Source: an uncultured Lachnospiraceae bacterium
Lineage (GTDB): Bacteria; Bacillota; Clostridia; Lachnospirales; Lachnospiraceae
Direction of reading: 5' to 3'
Assembly (NCBI GenBank): GCA_934432885.1
Contig: CAKRYY010000011.1
Coordinates: 6,530 to 70,529 of the forward strand
DNA length: 64,000 nt
The notes beneath the pieces are model-generated. The model searched no databases. It had not been told where the DNA came from and saw nothing but the letters and a program-made list of their open reading frames with translations. The position numbers were made by a program, and so were the translations under genes. Positions 36,392 through 45,777 of this stretch are shown piece by piece; position 1 is the first letter of the stretch; every line of letters begins with the position of its first letter.

Positions 36392-36796
36392 ATGTTAAGA
36401 CAGGTATCTATTTTTGCAGAAAATAAGAAAGGCACATTCCAGTCTATTACCGGAATCCTTGTCAAAGAAAACATCAATATTCTCGGCTCCATCACAAACG
36501 ACAGTGCAGAATACGGCATTGTACGCATGATTGTATCCGATACCGAGAGAGCGCTTGCAGCACTGCGCGCAAATGGTTATCTGTGCAAGGATGCAAATAT
36601 CATCGGCGTTGAGATGACAGATGAGGTCGGCAGCTTAAACCATCTGCTCTTAGAGCTTGCTGATGGAAACATCAATGTAGACTATACCTACCTGTGCTTT
36701 AACAGAGAAAGCGGCAAACCCATCATCATCCTGCATACAGAGGATATTTTCGAAGTGCAGAATCATCTGCGCGCAAAGGGATTTCTTGTGCAGTAA
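36392..36796 (+). CDS. Tandem ACT-domain protein
   Basis: A 134-residue protein made of two ACT folds (about 1-66 and 67-134). The first reads QVSIFAENKKGTFQSITGIL followed by VKENINILGSI; the second reads EVGSLNHLLLELADGNINVDY. Such stand-alone ACT proteins bind amino acids and usually regulate amino-acid pathways. AAGAGG precedes the ATG. It stops four bases before the convergent NYN gene stop. Confidence 0.9.
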   Translation: MLRQVSIFAENKKGTFQSITGILVKENINILGSITNDSAEYGIVRMIVSDTERALAALRANGYLCKDANIIGVEMTDEVGSLNHLLLELADGNINVDYTYLCFNRESGKPIIILHTEDIFEVQNHLRAKGFLVQ

Positions 36797-36799
36797 GCG

Positions 36800-37633
36800 T
36801 TATAAGCATCTGTAGGCAATGATGGTAACGGTTCCCTTGCCCGGATATTTCTTGATTTCATATTTATCCGGAAATGCCGCAATCAGCTGCGGCAGCTTGA
36901 CAAATCCATAGGTTCTGGAGTCAAAATCCGGCTTTGCACGTTTGATAAAGGTACCCGCTGAGCTTACATTTACGTAGCCGTCGTCATCCTGATATTTATC
37001 GGAGGCGATTCTGAGCAGATTATGGATTTCTTCAAAATCCGTTTCAGCGCCTGTATTCTCCAATTCAGGTTCTGCTGTAAGCTCCGTCTCGGCTGCATTT
37101 TCCGCTTCAGCAGCGGCGCTCTCCTTTGTCGTCCGCGTTTTCTTCTTTGTTTTTACGCGTTTCGGCGTTTCCTTTACGGCTTTGGCAGGCGTGCTTAAAT
37201 TTTCCAAAAAGATAAATTCGTCGCAGGCATTGCGGAATGCCTCCGGCGTCTTTTTTTCTCCCACGCCAAATACATACACGCCTGATTCATGCAGCTTAAT
37301 TGCCAGCGGCGTATAATCGCTGTCGCTTGCCACAATTACAAACGCATCATAAACCTCTTTATGCAGCAAATCCATTGTATCAATTACCAGCGCCATATCC
37401 GTTGCATTTTTGCCGGTCACATAATCAAACTGCTGCTCTGCCTTAATTGCAAGGCGTTTCAATTCATTTTCCCAGTTTTTCAGCATCCCCTTTTTCCAAT
37501 TTCCATAGGCGCGCTTTACCACGATTCGTCCATGCGTGGAAATCTCACGTATAACCGCCTCTATTTTGGAGACCTGGGTATTATCTGCATCAATCAGAAG
37601 CACGATTTTCTGCAAATTATCCATGTTGTCCAT
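36800..37633 (-). CDS. NYN-domain RNase-like protein with LOTUS/OST-HTH domain
   Basis: A 277-residue protein. The N-terminal NYN (PIN-like nuclease) domain covers about 8-145: VLLIDADNTQVSKIEAV, GKNATDMALVIDTMDLL and VIVASDSDYTPLAIKLHESG carry the acidic cluster expected for metal-dependent RNA cleavage. A Lys/Thr then Glu-rich linker (about 150-205) leads to a C-terminal OST-HTH/LOTUS domain (about 205-277, SAGTFIKRAKPDFDSRTYGF) that binds RNA in other systems. Function is inferred: RNA processing or decay. GGAG precedes the ATG. Confidence 0.9.
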   Translation of the reverse strand: MDNMDNLQKIVLLIDADNTQVSKIEAVIREISTHGRIVVKRAYGNWKKGMLKNWENELKRLAIKAEQQFDYVTGKNATDMALVIDTMDLLHKEVYDAFVIVASDSDYTPLAIKLHESGVYVFGVGEKKTPEAFRNACDEFIFLENLSTPAKAVKETPKRVKTKKKTRTTKESAAAEAENAAETELTAEPELENTGAETDFEEIHNLLRIASDKYQDDDGYVNVSSAGTFIKRAKPDFDSRTYGFVKLPQLIAAFPDKYEIKKYPGKGTVTIIAYRCL

Positions 37634-37718
37634 ATTTTTCTCCTTCTCAATTTTCTTATCTTTTCGTTTCCCCTTTTTGTTTTTCGATTTTTTTCTTTCT
37701 ATTTTAGTACAGCCGTGC

Positions 37719-37724
37719 TATAAT
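37719..37724 (+). promoter_or_regulatory. -10 element of the tRNA-Ala promoter
   Basis: A perfect TATAAT, about 45 bp before the mature tRNA. The region 17 bp upstream (TTTCTA) is only a weak -35. Confidence 0.6.
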
Positions 37725-37768
37725 AGCAGTTGAAATTACAGGGCAGGCTTTATCCTGCAATTCCATCT

Positions 37769-37841
37769 GGGGATATAGCTCAGTTGGGAGAGCGATGCGT
37801 TCGCAACGCATAGGTCAGGGGTTCGAGTCCCCCTATCTCCA
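37769..37841 (+). tRNA. tRNA-Ala (anticodon CGC)
   Basis: Full cloverleaf of 73 bases without encoded CCA. The acceptor stem GGGGATA/TATCTCC contains the G3-U70 wobble that identifies alanine tRNAs. D arm GCTC-AGTTGGGA-GAGC; anticodon stem ATGCG/CGCAT with loop TTCGCAA, so the anticodon is CGC, reading GCG; T arm AGGGG-TTCGAGT-CCCCC (first pair loose). A terminator follows immediately. Confidence 0.96.
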
Positions 37842-37842
37842 T

Positions 37843-37874
37843 GAGAGAGGCTTTTATAAGTCTCTCTTTTTTAT
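37843..37874 (+). terminator. Terminator of tRNA-Ala
   Basis: GAGAGA pairs with TCTCTC around a short AT-rich loop and is followed by TTTTTT, directly after the tRNA. Confidence 0.88.
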
Positions 37875-37910
37875 ATCTTTGTATCACAGGAAATTTTTTC
37901 TTTTTCCGTC

Positions 37911-39599
37911 TTATTCCGAAAACCGCAGTCCTCTGTAACGGTTGATACACGCAAATATTTCCTGTCTGCGCGGCACTGCCAGAGATGAAAGCGCACTCAG
38001 AGCTTCCGGTCCTTTTTCTGCCAATAATTTCTCCAGCTGGTCCACCGCTTCTATAATCGTCCTTTTTCCATCAAACAGCTCTTCCAGCAGCTTTATGATA
38101 TAGCCAAGCGCTCTTGTCTGCTCTTCATCTATAAGCTGCTCCAGACCCCGCAGGATTACCGTATTTTTGGCTATGGAAACCTCGTCCTTTCCATAGGTTT
38201 TAATTTTGAGACGTTCTTCTGATAAAAGCTTTCCATCCTTCAGCGGAAATCTCTGCTGTCGGTATTTGGGAAACTTTGTTTTCTCCATCTCAAAGTCTGC
38301 AAAAGCTGCCGCCGCTGCCTTTGCCCTTTCGGTAATGTCCTTTGGAACATATTCCTTCATCTGAATAATCGTATCCGCTACATGAAAATAAGAACCGCTG
38401 CTGCCTGCAACCAAAATCGTCGATACGCCTTTATCCTCATACAGGCTGTTTACCCGCTCAATAAAGGGTGTAATCGGCTCGTCACCGTCCAAAACAACGC
38501 TCTGCATCAGGCGGTCCCGAATCATAAAGTTTGTCGCAGAGGTATCCTCATCCATCAAAAGCACACGGCTGCCGCTCTCAAGCGCCTCCATCAGCCCCGC
38601 TGCCTGCGAGGTGCTGCCGCTGGCATCCTCCGTATAGAAATGCGATGTATCCTTATGATTTGGCAGATTACTGATGAACGGCGTAATATCTGCACCTGCA
38701 ATGCTCCTGCCATCCTCCGCACGCAGCTTGACCGCCGTCTGGTCCGTAATGACAAGTTCTCTGCCGTCTCCGCCAATGTGGTCATAAACACCATCCTGAA
38801 TTGCCTGCAAAATCGTGGATTTTCCATGATAGCCGCCGCCTACAAAAAGCGTAACGCCTCTGCGGATTCCCATGCCGCTTACCTCTCCCCTGTGCGGCAG
38901 CGTCATTGTCACACGCATAGACTCTGGCGAAAGGAAGGGCACTGCTCCCTGCAAGGGTTTGGATGAAACGCCGCTCTGTCTCGGCAAAACAGAGCCATCT
39001 GCAATAAATGCACACAGCCCCATCAGGGGTAATTGTCTGCGGACCGCCTGCTGGTCCTCACAAAGCGCAATCGCCCCTGCAAATGCTTTTTGGTTGATTC
39101 CGGAAAAATACAGGCTCTTACGAACGCAGTCCGGTAAAATTCCAAAAAGCATTTTTTCAAGCTCACCTGCATTGACGCTTCTGCCATTTGCGGGAAAACC
39201 AGCCTCAAAGCGCAGTATGATTTCCTTTTTGTTGACACGGCACGCAGTACGCTCCAATACCTGCTGCCCGCAAAAGGATACTGCAAGCAGACCACTTTTT
39301 CCTGAACCCTTTGCCTGAAAGCTTCCGTTTTTTAACTCTCTTCCAAACAATCTGGTCAGATGATCCTGCATCGCTATTCGTTTTGCCTTTTCATCATACC
39401 ATTTCTCCGCAAAGCCAGCCTTCTGCATCGGGACACGCACAGAAATGCGGGAAGGCGCTGCAAAAGGGTCTCCCTGTACATGGTCAATGGAGAGCACGTA
39501 CTCTCCAAAATCATATTCTCCACGCAGTTCCTTATATGCCGGATACCCTCTGTGGTCAATACTGTGAAGCTTTGTCCGTAACTCCGATGCCATTTTCAT
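37911..39599 (-). CDS. Predicted ATPase of the ABC class (PF09818-type)
   Basis: A 562-residue soluble protein of the stand-alone ABC-class ATPase family. Walker A is VGGGYHGKSTILQAIQDGVYDHI (start VGGGYHGKST). A signature-like stretch ASGSTSQAAGLMEAL and Walker B SRVLLMDEDTSATNFMIRD follow, then STILVAGSSGSYFHVAD. The N-terminal 240 residues are family-specific. There is no membrane partner, so it is not a transporter; the biological role is unknown. A GC-rich hairpin (39653-39670) stands upstream. Confidence 0.92.
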   Translation of the reverse strand: MKMASELRTKLHSIDHRGYPAYKELRGEYDFGEYVLSIDHVQGDPFAAPSRISVRVPMQKAGFAEKWYDEKAKRIAMQDHLTRLFGRELKNGSFQAKGSGKSGLLAVSFCGQQVLERTACRVNKKEIILRFEAGFPANGRSVNAGELEKMLFGILPDCVRKSLYFSGINQKAFAGAIALCEDQQAVRRQLPLMGLCAFIADGSVLPRQSGVSSKPLQGAVPFLSPESMRVTMTLPHRGEVSGMGIRRGVTLFVGGGYHGKSTILQAIQDGVYDHIGGDGRELVITDQTAVKLRAEDGRSIAGADITPFISNLPNHKDTSHFYTEDASGSTSQAAGLMEALESGSRVLLMDEDTSATNFMIRDRLMQSVVLDGDEPITPFIERVNSLYEDKGVSTILVAGSSGSYFHVADTIIQMKEYVPKDITERAKAAAAAFADFEMEKTKFPKYRQQRFPLKDGKLLSEERLKIKTYGKDEVSIAKNTVILRGLEQLIDEEQTRALGYIIKLLEELFDGKRTIIEAVDQLEKLLAEKGPEALSALSSLAVPRRQEIFACINRYRGLRFSE

Positions 39600-39652
39600 A
39601 AGCTGTCCTTTCTTACGCGGCTACCTGCACCGCTTTCGCCGGTTTCGCAAAA

Positions 39653-39670
39653 GGGGCAGTTACCTGCCCC
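39653..39670. repeat. GC-rich hairpin upstream of the ABC-class ATPase gene
   Basis: GGGGCAG-TTAC-CTGCCCC is a perfect 7-bp stem with a 4-base loop. On the minus strand it is followed by TTTTG. It could be a second terminator for the upstream lipoprotein or an attenuator 54 bp before the ATPase start. Confidence 0.5.
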
Positions 39671-39796
39671 TATGCCTTTTTAATTTTAACATAGTTAACC
39701 GTTTTTTGCTACCGTTAGAAAAAGAGTTTGTATGCAGACTCCCTGCGCGCGAGCGATGCCAGCAAAGCAGGCAGGCTGCGCGAAATTCTCATCACG

Positions 39797-39847
39797 CAAA
39801 AACTCCCTTCCGTCGTATGGGCATCGCCCACATTCCCGGAAGGGAGT
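39797..39847 (-). terminator. Terminator of the tandem-repeat lipoprotein gene
   Basis: Perfect 11-pair stem ACTCCCTTCCG/CGGAAGGGAGT (39802-39812 with 39837-39847), with an inner TGGGC/GCCCA stem, followed on the minus strand by TTTTT. It lies about 45 bp after the stop. Confidence 0.87.
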
Positions 39848-39890
39848 CCTCTAATTCATATCAGTATTTCCTGTAAGGAAAACGCCTATA

Positions 39891-40595
39891 TTACATAGCG
39901 TCTGCAACTGCACCAAGTACATCTAACAGGTCAACGATTGTTCCGTTCAGAGTCTCTGCATCGCTCTCATCAATTGTAGACTGGTCGATAGAACCCATCT
40001 CATTGATAATATCTGCTGTCTGGTTCAGAGCGTCCTCGATGCTTGCATCAGCTTCGATTTCGTCACTCTGATAAGCTTCAGATACGATGTTGTAAGCGTC
40101 TACTAAAGTTGCATAGTTATCCTGAAGAGCAGCGAATGTCTCATCGGAGCATCCTTCGCCAGCGTCTGCTGCTTCAGCACCATCTGCAGGCTGCATACCA
40201 TCAACTACCATAGAAAGTGCATCTAAGATCTGTCCGATTGCTTCGTTTAAGTCATAAGCGTCCTGATCTGTAATGCTTGCCTGATCAATCTCACCCATCT
40301 GGTTGATAACATCAGCTGCCTGATTCATAGCATCTTCGATGTCTGCATCTGCTGCAACTTCATCGCTCTCATAAGCTTCTTTAACTGCATTGTAAGCATC
40401 TACCATAGCTGCGTAGCTGTCCTGAAGAGCTGCAAATGCTTCATCAGAGCATCCTTCGCCAGCGTCTGTTGCTTCATCAGCTGCTGCTTCTGTTGTTGTG
40501 CTTGCTTCCTTTGTCGTATCAGATCCACCACCGCATGCAACCAGTGTGAATGCCATTGCTGTAGCAACCAATAAAACTAAGCTTTTCTTTTTCAT
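39891..40595 (-). CDS. Acidic lipoprotein with a 100-residue tandem duplication
   Basis: A 234-residue lipoprotein with lipobox LVAC (Cys21), then a Thr/Glu/Ala linker. Two repeats follow with a period of exactly 100 residues: 44-134 and 144-234. Each starts DAGEGCSDE and continues FAALQD, then Y-A..VDAYN and IEDA.NQ.AD.IN.MG.IDQ. Each has one Cys at the same place. The mature protein is very acidic and predicted helical. No enzyme motif; the function is unknown. AGAGGAGAG precedes the ATG. It is flanked by a strong terminator. Confidence 0.88.
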   Translation of the reverse strand: MKKKSLVLLVATAMAFTLVACGGGSDTTKEASTTTEAAADEATDAGEGCSDEAFAALQDSYAAMVDAYNAVKEAYESDEVAADADIEDAMNQAADVINQMGEIDQASITDQDAYDLNEAIGQILDALSMVVDGMQPADGAEAADAGEGCSDETFAALQDNYATLVDAYNIVSEAYQSDEIEADASIEDALNQTADIINEMGSIDQSTIDESDAETLNGTIVDLLDVLGAVADAM

Positions 40596-40787
40596 TTTTT
40601 TCTCTCCTCTTTTTTGCTTTGATTTGTTGTTTGTTTCTTTTATTGCAATTGCACATGTTTTATGTACACTACAATATCTTTTGAAAACTTATTACCGTTA
40701 CCGCTATTAGTTCTACCAGATTTATCCCTGTCTTGCAAGCCTTTTTTGTTCAAACGGTAGTTTTCTTGATTAAATGGTAAATCTGTC

Positions 40788-42776
40788 CTACTCTGTCTCT
40801 GTATAGATAAGACCGTCCTCTACCGCGAAGTATGCAAGGTCGGAATAGTAGCTGTTATTCTGCATATCCACCATTTCATAAAAGATAACGAAATTGCCAT
40901 CTCCCAAGTCCTCTTCTGTAAACACGGTGTCCTCTGTTACGGTAATCGTATCCACCGGCACCTGCTCTGGTTCTTCTTCATCACCGGAGATCGTCATTGC
41001 ATAATGCAGCGTAGTGATTTCATCTCCCGGCTCAAGCTGTACCAGATTCTTGTCCGCCATACCATTATCATCAATGCCGCGTCTTGCTCCCAGAATAGAA
41101 TATTCCTCATCCGTATAGCTGTATACCACACGCAGATTGTACTCATCGCCATTTAACAAAATCGGAACGGAATACAGGTTATAATCATTACCCTCATATA
41201 CAATTTCCATGTAGCACAGGCAGCCATCAATCGCTCCCCAGACGCCCCTGAAATTGTCACGGAAAATACCCTCGTCCCAATCCATATAAATATCATTGTC
41301 CCTGCCGAGCAGAAGAATAATATCGTCCTCCTCGCTCACATAGCAGAGCTGATAATAAACTGCCTGCAGTGTTGCAGCCGCCTCTGAGCCGATTTCCAGA
41401 ACAGAATTTCCATCCTCATCCACATACAAAGGGAAATCCTCCAGCTCGGTATCCTGCGTAATCGTAATCTCAGGAATCTCTTCCTCGTAGCCAAGATCCT
41501 GCATATAGGCAAGCCCTTCATCGCTCATGTAGCCATATAATTCATAATCATACAAATACTGGAAAGCAGGGCTCGCACTGATGGATACAAAGCCGTCAAA
41601 ATCATCCGTATCGCCATTATAGGAGTAATAGCAGGAAAGTCCTGTCGCCTCAGAGCGATAATCGCCGCTGACATTGTATATAACACATTCCTCCAAAGCA
41701 TCCAATACTGCCTGCGCGGTTTCCGGCAAAAGGTCCTCACTGTTTCGCACCAGATGCCCCATATCTACCATGTTGGTATAGCCCTGATCAGGTGTGTTTC
41801 CGCCATAGTTCTCTGTCTGAACCGCGCGTCTGCCAAATTCTGCAAAAAAGGTACTATCCTCGCACGCCAGCGTCAGCGCTTCCTTTCCCAAATCATCATA
41901 CGCATTTAAAAGCGGCTGTATCTTCTGTAAATCCACCACTGACAGCGTAGCCTCCTGCTCCATGCCAATGTCTTCACAGCCCTCCATATAGCTGTCACAG
42001 ATTATCTGACCGAGTGCCGCACCGTCTATACCAGGATGGTCTCCAAGCGTCTGCACCCACTTATCGTAGCTCCAGCCACAGACAGGCTCCATTTCCTCAC
42101 TTGCAACCAGATAATGTGAAACATCGCTTAGCATCCACGCCGTATCTATCGTCGCCATCAGACAGGTGTCAAAGCCAACGATATCAAAGGGCGGATTTTC
42201 CTCCGAAAGCTCATAAACACTGCCAAACGCCTGATACATTTCATCCAGTGTCAGCGAATCGTAATCATAAATTTCATCAAATGCTGCACCGGAAACACTG
42301 CCGCCGCCATGATTCCAAAGCAGGAATATCGTATGGTCCGCCGGAAAATTCTCCTTACAAAAGCTCAGAAAGTCTGCAAGTGTCTCAGGGTCGCCCATGT
42401 CTGCTTCCGGCTGTGCTTCCAAAAAGGTAAGTCCATCACTGTCATACAAGTACCTGCCCTGCTGCCCTGCTTCCACATCCTCATGATACCATTCTCTCGC
42501 GCCTCCGGTTTCGATGATAACCTGCACGTTTTCCGGCAGGGATGTACATTGCAGCTCATATAAATCCATTGTTGCCGCCTCTGCATCCGACTCCAGATCA
42601 CTGCCGCATAAATACCAGTAAATCGCCCACGTGCCTGCTTCATCCGGCGTTTCTTCCCAGCCCTCTACTGCCTGACCGCTCTGCGTGAGAATCTCTTCCT
42701 CGTCCTCACAGCCATATAAAAAGAACATAGCCAGCAGGAGCGCTGTGATAATCGTTAACAGCTTCTTTTTCCTCAT
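40788..42776 (-). CDS. Clostripain-family (C11) cysteine peptidase lipoprotein
   Basis: About 662 residues starting MRKKKLLTIITALLL at 42776 with GGGGAGGAG upstream; a longer in-frame start (42851) lacks such a site. Lipobox LYGC (Cys about 23). The C11 domain has WAIYWYLCGSDLES, the catalytic His in FLLWNHGGGSVSG and the catalytic Cys in VGFDTCLMATIDTAWML. These enzymes cleave after Arg or Lys and are autoprocessed. The C-terminal 250 residues form an uncharacterised beta-rich domain. Surface-anchored, so it probably acts on host or neighbour proteins. Confidence 0.92.
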   Translation of the reverse strand: MRKKKLLTIITALLLAMFFLYGCEDEEEILTQSGQAVEGWEETPDEAGTWAIYWYLCGSDLESDAEAATMDLYELQCTSLPENVQVIIETGGAREWYHEDVEAGQQGRYLYDSDGLTFLEAQPEADMGDPETLADFLSFCKENFPADHTIFLLWNHGGGSVSGAAFDEIYDYDSLTLDEMYQAFGSVYELSEENPPFDIVGFDTCLMATIDTAWMLSDVSHYLVASEEMEPVCGWSYDKWVQTLGDHPGIDGAALGQIICDSYMEGCEDIGMEQEATLSVVDLQKIQPLLNAYDDLGKEALTLACEDSTFFAEFGRRAVQTENYGGNTPDQGYTNMVDMGHLVRNSEDLLPETAQAVLDALEECVIYNVSGDYRSEATGLSCYYSYNGDTDDFDGFVSISASPAFQYLYDYELYGYMSDEGLAYMQDLGYEEEIPEITITQDTELEDFPLYVDEDGNSVLEIGSEAAATLQAVYYQLCYVSEEDDIILLLGRDNDIYMDWDEGIFRDNFRGVWGAIDGCLCYMEIVYEGNDYNLYSVPILLNGDEYNLRVVYSYTDEEYSILGARRGIDDNGMADKNLVQLEPGDEITTLHYAMTISGDEEEPEQVPVDTITVTEDTVFTEEDLGDGNFVIFYEMVDMQNNSYYSDLAYFAVEDGLIYTETE

Positions 42777-42893
42777 ATAATCTCCTCCCCTGTCAATTTG
42801 TGACATTTTGGTTTCTTTTTTTATAGTACAATAAAAAAAGAAAGCGGGCAAGGCAAACTCCCGCTTTCTATTCCTATAAATCTTTATAAATAT

Positions 42894-43406
42894 CTATAAG
42901 GCATAACTCATCTCATACCACTGCTCTGCGCCCCACACAGAAGCGGATATGCCTTCGTTATGGAAGCCCATCCTCTCATACATCCCGACCTTTTCGGCAA
43001 GGCAGGTCAGAATTACCTTCTTTCTTCCTCGCTCCCGCTCTCTGGCAAGATAGCAGTCCACAATCGCCTTCGCCAGTCCCTGCCTGCGATACTGTGGAAG
43101 CACATCCAGTCCCAGCAGCATAACGGTATCTCCAAGGCGGTCATGCAGCTTTGCATCTGTAAAAAACGCATCCCGAAACGCTGTTTCCCTGGTTGCAATT
43201 CCATTTAAAAATCCTGCCAGCTTTCCGGTTTCCCTGTCAACTGCAACCAGAAATACCTCCGGTGCTTCTGCAATCCGCTCCCGCATGCTGGCGGGCGAGC
43301 AGGCTTCATGCGGTGGAAAGCAAATCTGCTCTATTGCAATTGCCTGTTCTATTTCTTCGGGTAAAATTTCCCGCAATAAAAAACGCCTCTGAATCTCCTG
43401 TTTCAT
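42894..43406 (-). CDS. GNAT-family N-acetyltransferase
   Basis: A 170-residue GNAT fold with the acetyl-CoA loop LDVLPQYRRQGLAKAIVDCYL (QxxGxG/A form) and the C-terminal VGMYERMGFHNEG. The acceptor substrate is unknown. AGGAG precedes the ATG. It lies 34 bp downstream of feoB on the same strand. Confidence 0.92.
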   Translation of the reverse strand: MKQEIQRRFLLREILPEEIEQAIAIEQICFPPHEACSPASMRERIAEAPEVFLVAVDRETGKLAGFLNGIATRETAFRDAFFTDAKLHDRLGDTVMLLGLDVLPQYRRQGLAKAIVDCYLARERERGRKKVILTCLAEKVGMYERMGFHNEGISASVWGAEQWYEMSYAL

Positions 43407-43440
43407 TTTATCGTTATCTCCTTTTTATAGCTATCTCTTT

Positions 43441-45777
43441 TTACCAAAACTGTCCTGCCAGCCGTACCAGAAACGCTGCTGCCCATGCGACCGCACACTG
43501 CCACAGAACAAGCCCTGCCGCCCATCTGCCGCCAAGCTCACGTTTTACAGAAGTGATTGCTGCAATGCAGGGCGTATAAAGCAGGCTGAACACCAGAAGC
43601 GATGCTGCAGACAGCGGCGAAAGCACCTGTGCAATATCTCCGCCAAACAAAACGCCCAATGTCGAAACAACGCTCTCCTTTGCCATAAATCCACTGATTA
43701 ACGATGTGCAGATACGCCAATCACCAAGACCGAGAGGTGCAAACAGCGGCACCAGAACTCCTGATATGGCGGCAAGAATACTCTGCGCAGAATCTTCTAC
43801 AAGATTCAAATGCAAATCAAAGCTCTGCAAAAACCATACAACTATCGTTGCTATTAAAATAACAGAAAATGCCCTCTGCAAAAAGTCCTTTGCCTTTTCC
43901 CATAAAAGCTGGGCAACATTTTTTGCACCCGGAAGCCGGTAATTCGGCAGCTCCATAACAAAGGGCACCGGCTCACCACGAAACAGTGTTCCTTTGTACA
44001 AAAAGGCAATCAATATACCTACCAAAATGCCAAGCAGATATAAGCCCGTCATAATAAGTCCGCCATGCCCTGGAAAGAATATGCCCACAAAAAATGCATA
44101 AATCGGGAGCTTCGCCGTGCAGCTCATAAATGGCGTCAGAAGAATCGTCATCTTACGGTCACGCTCGCTGGTCAGCGTTCTCGTTGCCATTACCGCCGGA
44201 ACTGTACAACCAAAGCCAATCAGCATCGGCACTATGCTGCGTCCGGAAAGCCCAACCTTTCGCAGCAGCTTGTCCATGACAAAGGCAACCCGTGCAATAT
44301 AGCCGCTGTCCTCCATCATGGAGAGGAAAAAGAACAGCGTTACAATAATTGGCAAAAAGCTCAGCACGCTTCCAACGCCTGTAAAAATACCGTCGATTAT
44401 CAGACTGCGCAAAGCGTCATTGACATTTGCACGAATCAGGATATTCCCAACAATTTGTGAAAGACTCTCAATACCCCATTCCAGAATATTCTGCAGCCAT
44501 GCGCCAATAACATTAAAGGTCAGATAAAATACAAGCGCCATAATGCCGACAAAGCAGGGAAGCGCTGTATATTTTCCTGTCAGAATCCGGTCAATTTTTT
44601 CACTGCGGACCCGCTCACGGCTCTCCTTTGGCTTTACAACAGTCTGCTCGCACAGCCGTTCAATAAAATCAAAGCGCATATCTGCAATCGCTGCGCTCCG
44701 GTCAACTCCCCGCTCCGTTTCCATCTGGCAGACAATGTGCTCTAGCATTTCCATCTCATTTGCATCCAGCTTTAACTGGTCCAAAATAAGGTGGTCACCC
44801 TCTATCGCCTTTGTCGCCGCAAACCGGACGGGAAGCTGCGCATTTTCCGCATGATCCTCTATCAGATGGATTACGGCGTGGATGCAGCGGTGAACTGCTC
44901 CATCATGGTCATTTTTATCGCAAAAGTCCTGCCGCAATGGACGCTCCTGATACTTTGCAATGTGCAGTGCATGCCGCACAAGCTCGTCCACGCCCTCATT
45001 CTTAGCCGCAGAAATTGGAATAACAGGAACGCCAAGCAGCGCCTCCATTGCATTTACATCAATCGAGCCCTGATTTCCAATAACCTCATCCATCATATTA
45101 AGTGCCACAACCATTGGCAGATCCATTTCCAAAAGCTGCATTGTCAGATAAAGGTTTCTCTCAATATTCGTTGCATCTACTATATTGATAATGGCTCTGG
45201 GCTTCTCATTCAAAACAAAATTCCGGGAAACAATCTCTTCGCTGCTGTACGGCGACATGGAATAGATTCCCGGCAGGTCAGTAACAAGCGTATTGGGAAA
45301 GCCCTTGATGGAGCCATCCTTTCTGTCCACTGTAACACCAGGAAAATTGCCGACATGCTGATTTGCACCGGTCAACTGATTAAACAGCGTAGTTTTGCCA
45401 CAGTTCTGATTTCCCACCAGCGCATAAGTCAGCTTCTCCCCCTCCGGCAATGGATTTTCATCCTTTTTGGAATGATATTTCCCTTCCTCACCCAGCCCCG
45501 GATGCACCGAATCTATGATTCGCTCACTGCCCTTATGGCTATTGCTGCGCTTATCAATGGGCTCAATTTTAATCTGCGCCGCTTCTGCAAGCCTGAGCGT
45601 CAGCTCGTAGCCATGCACCTGCAGCTCCATCGGGTCACCCATCGGCGCAAGCTTCACAACCGTAACCTCTGCTCCGGGAATCATTCCCATATCCAGAAAA
45701 TGCTGCCGCAGCGCGCCGCTTCCGCCTACTTCCTTAATGACAGCGTTTTTTCCAATTTCCAGTTCCTCTAATGTCAT
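43441..45777 (-). CDS. feoB: Fused FeoA-FeoB ferrous iron transporter
   Basis: A 778-residue Fe(II) uptake protein. Residues 1-75 are a FeoA/SH3-like domain (KNAVIKEVGGSGALRQHFLDMGMIPGAEV). A G domain follows with G1 GNQNCGKTTLF, G3 DLPGIYSMSPYS and G4 NMMDE, then about eleven membrane helices with Gate motifs (GFGCTVPAVMATRT and FMAKESVVSTLGVLFG). FeoA and FeoB are usually separate genes; fusion fixes their ratio. GAGGT precedes the ATG. It diverges from the asparaginase gene. Confidence 0.95.
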   Translation of the reverse strand: MTLEELEIGKNAVIKEVGGSGALRQHFLDMGMIPGAEVTVVKLAPMGDPMELQVHGYELTLRLAEAAQIKIEPIDKRSNSHKGSERIIDSVHPGLGEEGKYHSKKDENPLPEGEKLTYALVGNQNCGKTTLFNQLTGANQHVGNFPGVTVDRKDGSIKGFPNTLVTDLPGIYSMSPYSSEEIVSRNFVLNEKPRAIINIVDATNIERNLYLTMQLLEMDLPMVVALNMMDEVIGNQGSIDVNAMEALLGVPVIPISAAKNEGVDELVRHALHIAKYQERPLRQDFCDKNDHDGAVHRCIHAVIHLIEDHAENAQLPVRFAATKAIEGDHLILDQLKLDANEMEMLEHIVCQMETERGVDRSAAIADMRFDFIERLCEQTVVKPKESRERVRSEKIDRILTGKYTALPCFVGIMALVFYLTFNVIGAWLQNILEWGIESLSQIVGNILIRANVNDALRSLIIDGIFTGVGSVLSFLPIIVTLFFFLSMMEDSGYIARVAFVMDKLLRKVGLSGRSIVPMLIGFGCTVPAVMATRTLTSERDRKMTILLTPFMSCTAKLPIYAFFVGIFFPGHGGLIMTGLYLLGILVGILIAFLYKGTLFRGEPVPFVMELPNYRLPGAKNVAQLLWEKAKDFLQRAFSVILIATIVVWFLQSFDLHLNLVEDSAQSILAAISGVLVPLFAPLGLGDWRICTSLISGFMAKESVVSTLGVLFGGDIAQVLSPLSAASLLVFSLLYTPCIAAITSVKRELGGRWAAGLVLWQCAVAWAAAFLVRLAGQFW

